Below are positions 53,985 to 63,446 of a stretch of DNA of 64,000 nucleotides, piece by piece (the stretch's first letter is position 1; each line of letters begins with the position of its first letter). The translations under genes were made by a program, and so were the position numbers. Origin of the DNA: Collinsella sp. (GTDB lineage Bacteria; Actinomycetota; Coriobacteriia; Coriobacteriales; Coriobacteriaceae); NCBI GenBank assembly GCA_019425005.1, contig JAHYYK010000001.1, forward strand, positions 1-64,000, read 5' to 3'. The notes beneath the pieces are model-generated. The model did no database searches and had not been told where the DNA came from. It saw only the letters and a program-made list of their open reading frames with translations.

Positions 53985-56132
53985 ATGGATCTTATCGCCC
54001 AGCTCGCGCGCGAGCTCAACCTTAAGGCCGCCAACGTCGAGGCAGCCGTCAAGCTCATCGACGAGGGCAACACCATCCCCTTTATCTCGCGCTACCGTAA
54101 AGAGGCCACCGGCGGCATGGATGACGTCGCCCTGCGCGCGCTCGACGAGCGCCTGTCCTACCTGCGCAATCTTGAGCAGCGCAAAGAGGACGTCATCCTG
54201 CTCATCGACGCGCAGGGCAAGCTCACGCCCGAGCTTGAGCAGCAGATTCGCGAGGCCACGCAGCTCCAGCGCGTCGAGGACCTCTACAAACCCTACCGCA
54301 AAAAGCGCATGACCCGAGCACAGAAGGCCCGCGAGGCGGGACTCGAGCCGCTCGCCAATATGATCATCATGCAGGCCTCGGCCAAGGGCAGCGCGCTCGA
54401 CGCCGCCGCGGCATACGTCAACGAGGAGGCCGGCTTCGACACGCCCGAAAAGGCGCTCGCCGGCGCCGCCGACATCGTGGCCGAGACGGTGGCCGAGGAC
54501 CCCGAGAACGTCGCCGATCTGCGCGCCTTTACGCAAAACACCGCCGACATCGTCGTTGAGGCCACCGACCCCGCCGAGAAGACCCCCTACGAGCCGTACT
54601 ACAGCTATGACGAACCGCTGCGCCGCATCCCCAACCACCGCGTGCTGGCTATCGACCGCGGCGAGCGCGAGGGCAAGCTCCGCGTACGCGTGAACGTCGA
54701 CGGTGCCGCCGCCACGGCGCGCCTCGGCAGCCGCTGGCCCCGTCGCCAGGGCGTCTTTGCGCCCGTCTTTGACGCCGCTATCGCTGACGGTTACAAGCGC
54801 CTCATGGCCCCCTCGCTGGAGCGCGAGGCACGCGCCAAACTCACCGTCCGCGCCCAGACCGAGGCCATCAACGTCTTTGCCAAGAATCTCGAAGGCCTGC
54901 TCTCGGCACGCCCCGTGCGCGGCGCCCGCGTGCTCGCGCTCGATCCGGGCTACCGCACCGGCTGCAAGGTCGCCGTCATGGACGAGACCGGCAAGCTACT
55001 CGACCACGGCGTGGTCTATCCCACCAAGCCGCGCCACGACGTCGCCGGCACCAAGCGCGAGCTCGCCCGCCTCGTCAAGAAGGACGGCGTCAACACCATC
55101 GTCATCGGCAACGGCACCGCCAGCCGCGAGACCGAGGAAGTCGTCTCGGAGTTCATTACCGAGCAGGCGCCCAGCCTTCGTTACACCATCGTCAACGAGG
55201 CCGGCGCGTCGGTGTACTCCGCCTCCGAGCTCGCCAGCCAGGAATATCCCGACCTGGACGTCACCGTACGTGGCGCCATGAGCCTGGGCCGCCGTCTGCA
55301 AGACCCGCTGGCAGAGCTCGTCAAGATTCCGCCCCAGTCCATCGGCGTTGGCCAGTACCAGCACGACCTTGACCAGGCCGAGCTTTCGCGCACCCTGGGC
55401 CACGTGGTGGAAGACGTCGTCAACCGTGTGGGCGTCGACGTCAACACCGCGAGCGCAAGCCTGCTGGGCTACGTGTCGGGCATTACGCCGAGCGTAGCCA
55501 AAAACATCGTGGCCTACCGCGAGGAAAACGGCGCCTTTACCGATCGCCGCCAGCTCAAGAAGGTCCCCAAGCTGGGACCCAAGGCGTACCTCAACGCCGC
55601 AGGTTTCCTGCGCATCAGCGGCGGCAAGAACCCGCTCGACGCGACAAGCGTCCACCCCGAAAGCTACGAGGTGGCCACGGCCGTCCTGGAGCGCGCCGGC
55701 GTTGCGGCAAGCGAGCTCAGCCGCGGCGGCGTGCCCGATATCGAGCGCCGCCTGGGCAGCATCTCGGCGCTGGCAAGCGACCTGGACTGCGGCACCTTAA
55801 CGCTCATCGACATCGTCAACGAGCTCAAGAAGCCCGGCCGCGACCCGCGCGACGACGCGCCCGAGGTGGTCTTTAGCCGCTCGGCGCTTTCGATCGACGA
55901 CCTGGAGCCCGGCATGGAACTCAAGGGCACGGTGCGCAACGTTGTGGACTTTGGCGCCTTCGTCGACGTGGGCGTGCACCAGGACGGCCTCGTCCACATC
56001 TCCAAGCTGGCCAACCGCTTCGTCAAGCACCCCAGCGACGTGGTGCGCGTCGGTGACACGGTCAAGGTGTGGGTTGAAAAGGTCGATCGCGACCGCAAGA
56101 AGATCTCCCTCACCATGGTGCAGGGGAAGTAA
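53985..56132 (+). CDS. tex: Tex-family S1 RNA-binding protein
   Basis: Nucleic-acid-binding protein of 715 residues thought to act in transcription. Domain order matches Tex: helical N-terminus (LIAQLARELNLK), YqgF/RNase-H-like domain (RVLALDPGYRTGCKVAVMD, about 315-440), helix-hairpin-helix region (LLGYVSGITPSVAKNIVAYREENG; core GITPSVAKNIV), and a C-terminal S1 domain (LKGTVRNVVDFGAFVDVGVHQDGLVHIS). AAGGAG precedes the ATG at 53985. It stands alone between large repeats. Confidence 0.95.
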   Translation: MDLIAQLARELNLKAANVEAAVKLIDEGNTIPFISRYRKEATGGMDDVALRALDERLSYLRNLEQRKEDVILLIDAQGKLTPELEQQIREATQLQRVEDLYKPYRKKRMTRAQKAREAGLEPLANMIIMQASAKGSALDAAAAYVNEEAGFDTPEKALAGAADIVAETVAEDPENVADLRAFTQNTADIVVEATDPAEKTPYEPYYSYDEPLRRIPNHRVLAIDRGEREGKLRVRVNVDGAAATARLGSRWPRRQGVFAPVFDAAIADGYKRLMAPSLEREARAKLTVRAQTEAINVFAKNLEGLLSARPVRGARVLALDPGYRTGCKVAVMDETGKLLDHGVVYPTKPRHDVAGTKRELARLVKKDGVNTIVIGNGTASRETEEVVSEFITEQAPSLRYTIVNEAGASVYSASELASQEYPDLDVTVRGAMSLGRRLQDPLAELVKIPPQSIGVGQYQHDLDQAELSRTLGHVVEDVVNRVGVDVNTASASLLGYVSGITPSVAKNIVAYREENGAFTDRRQLKKVPKLGPKAYLNAAGFLRISGGKNPLDATSVHPESYEVATAVLERAGVAASELSRGGVPDIERRLGSISALASDLDCGTLTLIDIVNELKKPGRDPRDDAPEVVFSRSALSIDDLEPGMELKGTVRNVVDFGAFVDVGVHQDGLVHISKLANRFVKHPSDVVRVGDTVKVWVEKVDRDRKKISLTMVQGK

Positions 56133-56163
56133 ACCGCCAAAGCAAGGGTCCCCCCTCTCGCGA

Positions 56164-56335
56164 CGTGCAAAATCGCGAGTATTCTGCAAATTCCACCGTT
56201 CCGGATGCCCCTCAGAGACGAAAAAGCAAGAAACAGCCCCCGTTTTAGCGTCATCAGAGCCAAAACGGGGGCTGTTCCATGCTTCACCCAGCTGGTAAAA
56301 GCCTTTACCTTGCTGAATACTCTCAATTTTGCACG
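56164..56335. repeat. Nested inverted repeats after tex
   Basis: Outer arms 56164-56184 (CGTGCAAAATCGCGAGTATTC) and 56315-56335 pair with three mismatches. Inside, AACAGCCCCCGTTTT (56232-56246) and AAAACGGGGGCTGTT (56262-56276) pair perfectly. The inner stem could be the tex terminator. Confidence 0.85.
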
Positions 56336-56360
56336 GCGCAGGCGGGGGTACCTTTGTCCA

Positions 56361-56534
56361 CGGCAGGATATGGAAGCCTATCACCAACCTACCGGCAAGT
56401 TCGTGTCGGCAGCCCCGGCCTTTCCTTTGCCTAGCGCGACCCTCGCGAAGCGCGTGAGCGATAGGGAAAGGAAAGGCCGGGGCGAACAACCCGCGATGTA
56501 GCCAGCGTTCGCGTTACGGCAGGATATGGAAACC
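56361..56534. repeat. Palindrome flanked by a duplicated end of the transaldolase gene
   Basis: CGGCAGGATATGGAAGCC (56361-56378) repeats the transaldolase 3' end CGGCAGGATATGGAAACC (56517-56534) with one difference. Between them GCCCCGGCCTTTCC (from 56412) pairs with GGAAAGGCCGGGGC (to 56483). Confidence 0.85.
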
Positions 56535-57218
56535 GAGCGAGGCGATATCCTTGGCAAAACCGCGCACGGTATCGAGCGAGACCTCGTACGGGTCACGGCC
56601 GATGTTCTTACGCTTGGCCAGGATGCTGTTGGGCACCGTGATGATCTGGCAACCGCATCCTTCCGCCTGGTAAATATTGATAAGCTCACGCGTGGATGCC
56701 CACAGGACCTCGCAGTTGGGCTTGGCGGCGGCCTTCTTGACCGACTCCGTCATAAACGGAATGGGGTCGACGCCGGTATCGGCGATGCGGCCGGCAAAGA
56801 GCGAGATGATGGACGGTGTCTCGGCATCAACGGCCTCGACCATCTCGTCGACCTGCGTAGGCGTAAAGATGGTGGTGACGTTGACCTTGATGCCGTCGGC
56901 CGAAAGCTTGCGCACTAGCACGGCGGTGGACTCACCCTTGGTGGTCACGCACGGAATCTTGACGTAGACGTTATCCGCCCAGGTAGCGATCTCGCGGGCC
57001 TCGACCTCCATGGTCTCGACGTCGTCGGCAAAGACCTCAAACGACACGGACACATCGGTGATGTGGGCCAGGACCTCCTTGGCAAACGCGCGGTAATCCG
57101 TCACGCCGCCCTTTTTCATAAGGGACGGGTTGGTCGTGAAACCCTGAACGTTGCCGTTCTCGTACATGTCGAGCATGCCCTCGAGATTTGCACCGTCAGC
57201 GAACACCTTGATTGCCAT
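56514..57218 (-). CDS. Transaldolase-like protein (TalC/FSA type)
   Basis: Small class I aldolase of 234 residues with the TalC/fructose-6-phosphate aldolase fold. The Schiff-base lysine is in the NVYVKIPC segment (about residue 94), and FTTNPSLMKKGG and ISLFAGRIADTG are further family motifs. It probably acts in the non-oxidative pentose phosphate pathway. I chose the ATG at 57218 with AAAGGA upstream. Its last codons are partly duplicated at 56361. Confidence 0.9.
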   Translation of the reverse strand: MAIKVFADGANLEGMLDMYENGNVQGFTTNPSLMKKGGVTDYRAFAKEVLAHITDVSVSFEVFADDVETMEVEAREIATWADNVYVKIPCVTTKGESTAVLVRKLSADGIKVNVTTIFTPTQVDEMVEAVDAETPSIISLFAGRIADTGVDPIPFMTESVKKAAAKPNCEVLWASTRELINIYQAEGCGCQIITVPNSILAKRKNIGRDPYEVSLDTVRGFAKDIASLGFHILP

Positions 57219-57411
57219 CTGCCTGATTCCTTTCGTTAGCATACGGCCGATAAACTGCTAAACACTTTACCTACGTTTATCAAGGCGTGAACTGCGGGTT
57301 TTTATCTTCTCGGCGAACGGTATAAACACCTCAGTGTTTGGATTGATAAATCGATTGAGCATGCAAAAGCAAAGAGTCGCAGTTTGAGCAAACGTCAGAA
57401 GGCGAGATTCA

Positions 57412-58239
57412 TTAGATGAGGCCGAAATGTTGCATCGCTGTGACGGTGCCATCGTGTGCGACATCGTCGGTCACGTAGTCGGCGACTGCCTTGACCTCGG
57501 GCATGGCGTTGCCCATGGCTACAGCCGTCTCGACGGCGGCGAGCATACCCAGATCGTTGCCGGAATCGCCAAAGCCAAAGGTGCGCGCGTTGCCGGTGCG
57601 ACCCAGGTATTCCAGCGCTCGCGCCACGCCCACGCCCTTGTCGATGCCCTTGGGGCTCAGCTCGCGATTCTGACCACCGGTGTTGCACAGCTCAAACTCG
57701 CGCTCGATAAAGCCATCGTCGTTGGCTACGCGAGCTAGGTCGCACGCGTTAATGCACACCTTGCCTACGCGCAAATGCCCATCGACGCGCATCTGATCAA
57801 CGCCATGCACCACGCCGGCGCCTAGCAGAAATGACTGTTCGACACCAACTGGCTCAAGTGAATAGGTGGCACCGTTCGTCTCGAACAACGCCTCGCCGCC
57901 CGCCACAGTAATGCGACGCGCGAGCTCCTCAACAATGTCCTCGTCAATGCAGTCCTCGTGTGCCACGCGGCCCTCGACCTCGAGCGTGGCCCCCGCCATG
58001 GCAACGACGCCCGCGGGGTCGAGCGCACGCAAACTGTCCGCGATGAGCCACAGGGGACGACCCGTGCAGATAAACGCCTTGTGCCCCGCATCGCGCAGTG
58101 CATGGAACGCCTCAACCACCGTCTGCGAAGGGCGAACCGCCGAAAAGTCCTTATCGGTCATATCGTCGGGATCGAACGACGTCAGCGTGCCGTCCACGTC
58201 AAAAAAGAGCACGGCGGAATCGGGGCACGCATCAATCAT
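57412..58239 (-). CDS. HAD family hydrolase, Cof type
   Basis: Predicted sugar-phosphate phosphatase of the Cof (IIB cap) group, 275 residues. Motif I FFDVDGTLT carries the nucleophile Asp, motif II is ICTGRP, and the C-terminal motif GFGDSGNDLGML holds the magnesium-binding acidic residues. I chose the ATG at 58239, preceded by AAAGGA. It diverges from the methyltransferase gene at 58315. Substrate unknown. Confidence 0.9.
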   Translation of the reverse strand: MIDACPDSAVLFFDVDGTLTSFDPDDMTDKDFSAVRPSQTVVEAFHALRDAGHKAFICTGRPLWLIADSLRALDPAGVVAMAGATLEVEGRVAHEDCIDEDIVEELARRITVAGGEALFETNGATYSLEPVGVEQSFLLGAGVVHGVDQMRVDGHLRVGKVCINACDLARVANDDGFIEREFELCNTGGQNRELSPKGIDKGVGVARALEYLGRTGNARTFGFGDSGNDLGMLAAVETAVAMGNAMPEVKAVADYVTDDVAHDGTVTAMQHFGLI

Positions 58240-58314
58240 ATGGGTTCCTTTCGAGGGCGATGGCAAACGAAGCATCCATCATATAATGGAGCGACGCAAC
58301 CAGAGAGGTCACCC

Positions 58315-60873
58315 ATGGAATTTTACGCAAGCTGCCCCGAGGGCTTTGAGTCCGCACTCGCCGACGAGCTTAAACGCCTCGGGCTTTCGCATGTCCGCCG
58401 CCTTAAGGGCCGTGCCACGTTTGAGGGCGAGCTTGAGCAAGGCTTGCGCGCGTGCCTGTGGTCGCGCCTGGCCAGCCGTGTGTTTGTGGTGCTCGGGCGC
58501 TTTGAGGCACAGGATGCCGATGGGCTGTACGACAGCGTTTACGACATCGCCTGGGAGACCATCATCCGCCCCGGCGCCACCATCGCCATCACCGCCCGCG
58601 GCGTGACCGAGCAGCTGCGTAACACGCGCTTCTCGGCCCTGCGCGCCAAGGACGCGCTGTGCGACCGTCTGGCCGAGACCACGGGCCGTCGCGCCGATGT
58701 CGATGCCGCCGACCCCGATGTTCACCTACTGCTTTCGCTGCGCCAGCGCCGCGCGAGCATAAGCCTGGATCTTTCGGGCGACCCGCTGTTCAAGCGCCTG
58801 CCGCCCGCAGCGACCCGTGCCGGCGAGGGCGCGCACGTGCTGCGCCCCGACTACGCCGCCCTGGTGCTGGCGCAGGTCGGTTGGACCGCGCTGTGCGAGC
58901 GCGAGCTGACGGCCGACGATTACGAGAACGAAGCCCTGCCCACGCTGGTCGACGCCTCGTGCGCCGGCGGCGGTCTGCTGCTGGAGGCAGTGAATATCCT
59001 AACCGACCGCGCCCCTGGTGCTGCGCGCGAGCGCTGGGGCTTTGAGGGCTGGCAGCTGCATGATGCCGCCCTGTGGGAGCAGCTACTTGCCGAGGCGCGC
59101 GAGCGCGAGGCGACAGCGCGCGAGCGGCAGGCGCGCATCGTGGCCGTGGATGTTGACCCCGCCGCCCGCAAAACCGCTGAGCGCATGGTTAAATGTGCCG
59201 GCTACAAGCGCTTTGTCGATTTTTGCGCCGCCAAGTCCGCCACCGTACTGGACCACGCGGGCGCTGTCGCCGGCGCCGCCGTGGTCGCGGATACGACCGA
59301 AACCCCGCTTTCGCTCATGCACGACGCCATGACGCTCATCGGCGAGCTGCGCCGCGCGCCCGAGCTCGCTTCGGCACCGGTCGCCGCGCTCACCCGCGAT
59401 GGCCTTATGGCCCGCGCGCTCCATGCCGAGCCTGCGCGCTCCATCGCCGTCATGCCCAATAACGAGGAGGCGGCTATTGAGGTTTGGCCCTCGCTCGACC
59501 ACGCCGCCGCGACATTCGAAGCTGCGACCAGCGCAGATGCCGAGGAGCAGACCGCGGATGCCCAAGACGAAACCGCCAACGTCCCCATGCCCGAGCCTGC
59601 CGCCATGCTCGACCTGGGCGACGGCAAGCCGCTGCCCGTGCTCATCCCCGAGTCCGAGCAGTTCGCCAACCGCCTGCGCAAGAATGCCCGTCTGCGCCGC
59701 AAGTGGGCCAGGCGCGAGGGCGTGAGCTGCTACCGCGTCTACGATGCCGACCTGCCCGACTACTCCGCCGCTATCGACCTGTACGAGGGTTGCCCGCAGA
59801 CGCCGGGCCGCTGGCTCGTCATCGCCGAATACGCCGCGCCCAAGACCATCGACCCCGCACTGGCCCAGGCCCGTATGCTCGACATTCTGGCCATCGCGCC
59901 GCGCATCCTAGATGTTCCCGCCGAGCATGTGCACGCCAAGGCCCGCATGCGTTCGCGCGGCGGCTCGCAGTACGGCAAGCAGGGCGCCGGCAAGGGCGGC
60001 TCGGGTGAGCGCGCCAATATCGCGCGTCGTCGCCTGCCGCTCATCGAAGAGGGCGGGCTCACCTTTGCCGTCAACTTTGACGACTATCTGGATGTGGGCA
60101 TCTTCTTGGATCACCGCGTCACCCGCAACCTGGTGCGCGAGCACGCCAAGCAGGCGCGCCGTTTCCTCAACCTGTTTGCCTACACCGGCACCGCCACCTG
60201 CTACGCGGCCGATGGCGGCGTCGAGGAGACCGTGACGGTCGACCTTTCCAACACCTACTTGGACTGGGCCGAGCGCAATATGCGTCAGAACGGCTTTGTG
60301 GGGCCGCAGCATCACTTTGTGCGCGATGACGTGCTCGCCTGGATTCGTGACCAGCGCCAGACGCGCAACCGCTGGGACCTGATCTTTGTCGACCCGCCCA
60401 CGTTCTCGAACTCGTCCAAGATGGGCCGCCGCACCTGGGATGTCCAGCGCGACCATATTGAGCTTTTGGCCGGCGTATCGCGCCTGCTCGCGCAGGGCGG
60501 CCATGCCATCTTTAGCTGCAACCTGCGCGGCTTCCGCCCCGAAACGCGCAAGCTCGCCCGCGCGGGCGTGGTGCTGGAGGACATTACAGCGCAGACCATC
60601 CCCGAGGACTTCGCGCGCAACCAGAAGGTGCACCACTGCTATATCGTGCGCCGCCTGCCCATCGAGGACGCCATGGCCGAGGTCGGCTTTAGCGCCGAGG
60701 AAATTGCTGAGCGCGTCGAGGAACTGCGCAACCCCGAGGCCCGCAAGCCCCGTGTGGCAGTACCCGCGCACGCGCAGGCCGGCAACGGCAAGTCCAACTT
60801 TGCCGGCAAACCCTCCCCCGCCGGCAAGCCCAAAAAGAAGAAGTTCTACGCCAGCAAGCCCAAGGGCAAATAA
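58315..60873 (+). CDS. RlmKL-type 23S rRNA methyltransferase with degenerate N-terminal catalytic domain
   Basis: Fusion protein of 852 residues. It has a THUMP domain (about 45-155), an RlmL-like methyltransferase domain (about 160-400), and an RlmK-like domain (about 480-790). The C-terminal domain is intact with FAYTGTAT (621-628) and FVDPPTFSNSSKM (about 691). The N-terminal domain has VDASCAGGG (212-220) where relatives have DPxCGSGT. It shows ADTTETP (325-331) where NPPYGER is expected, so G2445-type activity is probably lost. A 50-residue acidic insert lies at about 395-445, and the tail is basic. AGAGAGG precedes the ATG. Confidence 0.9.
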   Translation: MEFYASCPEGFESALADELKRLGLSHVRRLKGRATFEGELEQGLRACLWSRLASRVFVVLGRFEAQDADGLYDSVYDIAWETIIRPGATIAITARGVTEQLRNTRFSALRAKDALCDRLAETTGRRADVDAADPDVHLLLSLRQRRASISLDLSGDPLFKRLPPAATRAGEGAHVLRPDYAALVLAQVGWTALCERELTADDYENEALPTLVDASCAGGGLLLEAVNILTDRAPGAARERWGFEGWQLHDAALWEQLLAEAREREATARERQARIVAVDVDPAARKTAERMVKCAGYKRFVDFCAAKSATVLDHAGAVAGAAVVADTTETPLSLMHDAMTLIGELRRAPELASAPVAALTRDGLMARALHAEPARSIAVMPNNEEAAIEVWPSLDHAAATFEAATSADAEEQTADAQDETANVPMPEPAAMLDLGDGKPLPVLIPESEQFANRLRKNARLRRKWARREGVSCYRVYDADLPDYSAAIDLYEGCPQTPGRWLVIAEYAAPKTIDPALAQARMLDILAIAPRILDVPAEHVHAKARMRSRGGSQYGKQGAGKGGSGERANIARRRLPLIEEGGLTFAVNFDDYLDVGIFLDHRVTRNLVREHAKQARRFLNLFAYTGTATCYAADGGVEETVTVDLSNTYLDWAERNMRQNGFVGPQHHFVRDDVLAWIRDQRQTRNRWDLIFVDPPTFSNSSKMGRRTWDVQRDHIELLAGVSRLLAQGGHAIFSCNLRGFRPETRKLARAGVVLEDITAQTIPEDFARNQKVHHCYIVRRLPIEDAMAEVGFSAEEIAERVEELRNPEARKPRVAVPAHAQAGNGKSNFAGKPSPAGKPKKKKFYASKPKGK

Positions 60874-60877
60874 CAAA

Positions 60878-60942
60878 GTTGCGGTGGAATACGGACTGTT
60901 TTGCCTGGAATTAGGCAAATTTAGACCGTATTTCACCGCAAC
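60878..60942. repeat. Inverted repeat between converging genes
   Basis: GTTGCGGTG..AATACGG (from 60878) pairs with CCGTATT..CACCGCAAC (to 60942); an inner TTGCCT/AGGCAA stem sits at the centre. It lies between the methyltransferase and response-regulator ends and probably terminates both. Confidence 0.88.
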
Positions 60943-60967
60943 TCATATTGGGATGGTGGTTGGCGAT

Positions 60968-61681
60968 CTAGCCTTGGATGACTAGGCGGTAGCCAATGCC
61001 TACGTGCGTTTGGATATAGCGCGGATGCGCGGGGTCGGACTCGATCTTCTTACGCAACGTGCCCATAAAGACGCGCAGGCTCGCCAGGTCACTCTTGGTC
61101 GCCGTGCCCCAAATCTCGTGCAGGATAAACTGGTGCGTCAGCACCTTGTCGGCGTTGTGCGCCAGCAAGCAGAGCAATTTATACTCGATCGGCGTCAGAT
61201 GCAGCTCCTCGCCATCCATCGTGGCGATGCCGGCATCAAAATCGATATGCAACTCGCCGGTATCGAACGAGCCCTCGGAGACAACACCGCCCGCCTGCGC
61301 ATACGAAAGGCGCCTGAGCGTGGTGCGAATGCGCGCGAGCAGCTCCTCGACCGAAAACGGCTTAGTCAGGTAGTCATCGGCGCCGGCATCGAGCGCTCGG
61401 ATCTTGTCCGCGTCCTCGCTGCGCGCCGAAACCACGATAATCGGCATGCCCGACCACGCGCGCACCGACTCCACCACCTTGACGCCGTCCATATCGGGCA
61501 GGCCCAGATCGAGCAGCACAATGCTCGGCGCCTGCGACGAAGCGGCGGCGATGGCGGCGTGGGCGGTCTCCACAGCCATATGGCGCAAACCGTGCGCCTC
61601 GAGCGCGGCGACGATAAGGTTGCGGACGGCGGGATCGTCCTCAACGACCAAGATGAGTGGTTTTGCGGCAGAGTTCGGCAC
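60968..61681 (-). CDS. KdpE-like response regulator
   Basis: OmpR-family regulator of 237 residues. The receiver domain has the acidic pair EDD at 14-16, phosphoacceptor Asp58 (LLDLGLPDMDG) and Lys107 (DDYLTKPF). The C-terminal winged helix ends GIGYRLV. The GTG at 61681 is preferred, with AAGGAG upstream, four bases after the sensor gene stop. In KdpDE systems this regulator responds to potassium limitation. No kdpFABC genes are seen; a Kup-type transporter lies just upstream. Confidence 0.9.
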   Translation of the reverse strand: MPNSAAKPLILVVEDDPAVRNLIVAALEAHGLRHMAVETAHAAIAAASSQAPSIVLLDLGLPDMDGVKVVESVRAWSGMPIIVVSARSEDADKIRALDAGADDYLTKPFSVEELLARIRTTLRRLSYAQAGGVVSEGSFDTGELHIDFDAGIATMDGEELHLTPIEYKLLCLLAHNADKVLTHQFILHEIWGTATKSDLASLRVFMGTLRKKIESDPAHPRYIQTHVGIGYRLVIQG

Positions 61682-61685
61682 AGCG

Positions 61686-63311
61686 CTACTCCTTATCAAA
61701 CGAAACGTCGGCGGCGGGAAGCTCAATCGTAAAGACCGAACCGTGAGGGTCCGCCGCGGTAACCTCTATGCTACCGCCATGTGCCAGCGCAATGGAGCGG
61801 CAGAGCGAAAGCCCCAAGCCCACACTGCGGCAGCTGTCGGCCAGGCCATGGTTGGCGGTGTAGAACGACTCAAAGATTCGCTCGCGGTCCTCGGGCGCAA
61901 TGCCCGGGCCATCATCAGCAACCGAGCACGCCACGCATCCATCATGGACGCCAATCGAGATTACGATATGCGAGCCCGCAGGCGTATAGGCGATGGCGTT
62001 GTTCACCAGATTGACCACCAGCTGCACCATCAGGCGCGCGTCGACGTTGACGAGCGCCGGCTCATCGCACGCCACTACCTTAAGGTCATGCTCGCGCACA
62101 GCCGGATTTACGTGACGCAGCGCCTCCTCGACGATATCGTCCATGAGCTCGAGCGTGGTCGACAGGTGCATGCCGCCGCCCTCGAGCTTGGTGATGGCGA
62201 GCAGATTCTCGACGGTGGCGTTGAGCCATTGCGCGTCCGAGCGAATGGATAGGAGCATGCCGCGGCGTGTCTGGTCATCGAGCACGGCCGTGCCGGTCGA
62301 GCCCTGGTCGAGCAGCACATCGGCATTACCCGAAATACTGGTAAGCGGCGTGCGCAAGTCGTGCGAGATGGAGCGCAGCAAGTTGGCACGCAGCTGTTCG
62401 TTTTTGGCGAGCACCGCCGCTTCCTCGCGAGCCTCCATGGCGCGGGCGCGATCGAGCGCCAGTTCGCCTTCGCTCACGATGGCATCGGCAAGCGTCCGCT
62501 CCTCGGGCGTCAGCGCATCGGGCTCGGCGACAATGGCGAACACCCCCACCACCGAGGCGGGATCGCCCGCGCGCACCATGGTGTCACCCGAGCGCACGGT
62601 CAGGTATATGCCGTAGAACGCCGAGGCGCCATAGGTGGCATCGAGCGGCGTTCCCACATAGGCGGACGCCGAGAGCCGCGGCGGCATCTGCGGCGCCAGC
62701 TGGTGTACCGGCGCGGCATCGCCCACGGCCGTGTACGTCGTGCGCGGCAGCAGGTCATCGTTATCGGCATCGGCGCTATACCACACGACCGGACAGTCCG
62801 AAAGACGCGCCAGCTGCGTTGCCATAGCGTGCACAATCTGTTGCTGATCGCCACACCGCTGCAGCATACGGTTGGTCTCGAGCACCATCTGCGTGCGACG
62901 GTCGCTGGCGGCAGCCTGCGCCAAGGCGCGGCGCAGGGCCAGCGCGATCGAGCTCGATACGAGCGAGACCGCAAACATGATAAAGAACATGCCGGGATAG
63001 ACGCGGTCGATAAACGACAGCGCGTAGCGCGGGTCGACAAACAAGAAGTTGTAGAGCGCCACGGCGGCAGCCGAGCTCAGCAGGCAATACAGGCGGCTCC
63101 AGGTAAAGAAAGCGCACAGCTGCACGGCGAACACATAGACGATCATGATGCTCGGCGCGAGCCCCGGATGGTCGAGCAGCGCGCCCACAATCGTCGCCGC
63201 GGCTAGCAGCCCCGCCGATACGCAGGCGTCATACAGAGGGCTGCGACGCGTCAGCGTTGTACGCCGCCACCAAAAGTTCTCGGCAATATCGCCGTCCGCA
63301 CGGACGTCCAT
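61686..63311 (-). CDS. KdpD-like sensor histidine kinase lacking the N-terminal sensor region
   Basis: A kinase of 541 residues corresponding to the C-terminal part of KdpD: four membrane helices of DUF4118 type (about 25-125), a GAF-like domain (about 150-280), HisKA with phosphorylated His317 (SISHDLRTPL), and a catalytic domain (DDGPGIAPEDRERIFESFY). The roughly 350-residue cytoplasmic KdpD/Usp region found in E. coli KdpD is absent, and the ATG with a strong G-rich ribosome binding site makes truncation by miscalled start unlikely. It is coupled to the kdpE-like gene. Confidence 0.9.
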   Translation of the reverse strand: MDVRADGDIAENFWWRRTTLTRRSPLYDACVSAGLLAAATIVGALLDHPGLAPSIMIVYVFAVQLCAFFTWSRLYCLLSSAAAVALYNFLFVDPRYALSFIDRVYPGMFFIMFAVSLVSSSIALALRRALAQAAASDRRTQMVLETNRMLQRCGDQQQIVHAMATQLARLSDCPVVWYSADADNDDLLPRTTYTAVGDAAPVHQLAPQMPPRLSASAYVGTPLDATYGASAFYGIYLTVRSGDTMVRAGDPASVVGVFAIVAEPDALTPEERTLADAIVSEGELALDRARAMEAREEAAVLAKNEQLRANLLRSISHDLRTPLTSISGNADVLLDQGSTGTAVLDDQTRRGMLLSIRSDAQWLNATVENLLAITKLEGGGMHLSTTLELMDDIVEEALRHVNPAVREHDLKVVACDEPALVNVDARLMVQLVVNLVNNAIAYTPAGSHIVISIGVHDGCVACSVADDGPGIAPEDRERIFESFYTANHGLADSCRSVGLGLSLCRSIALAHGGSIEVTAADPHGSVFTIELPAADVSFDKE

Positions 63312-63342
63312 CAGCGCCCCACCCCTCTCTCAAAAACAAAAA

Positions 63343-63394
63343 CCACCACAAAGGGGACTGGCACCTTTGCGGTGGTGGCCTCCTTGTGGTGGTT
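63343..63394. repeat. Inverted repeat between kup and kdpD-like genes
   Basis: CCACCACAAAGG (63343-63354) pairs with CCTTTGCGGTGGTGG (63364-63378), and a second possible partner CCTTGTGGTGG follows at 63382-63392. The alternative pairings would allow two mutually exclusive hairpins. Confidence 0.8.
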
Positions 63395-63446
63395 CCAAGT
63401 GTATAGCCTTGCAGCGTGCGGTCGCTAGACAAACAGCAGACGTCGA

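Noticed and set aside
57958..58314. Upstream extension of the RlmKL-like protein by 119 residues
   Set aside because: The extension overlaps the divergent HAD gene and the true ATG at 58315 has a strong ribosome binding site and matches the family N-terminus.
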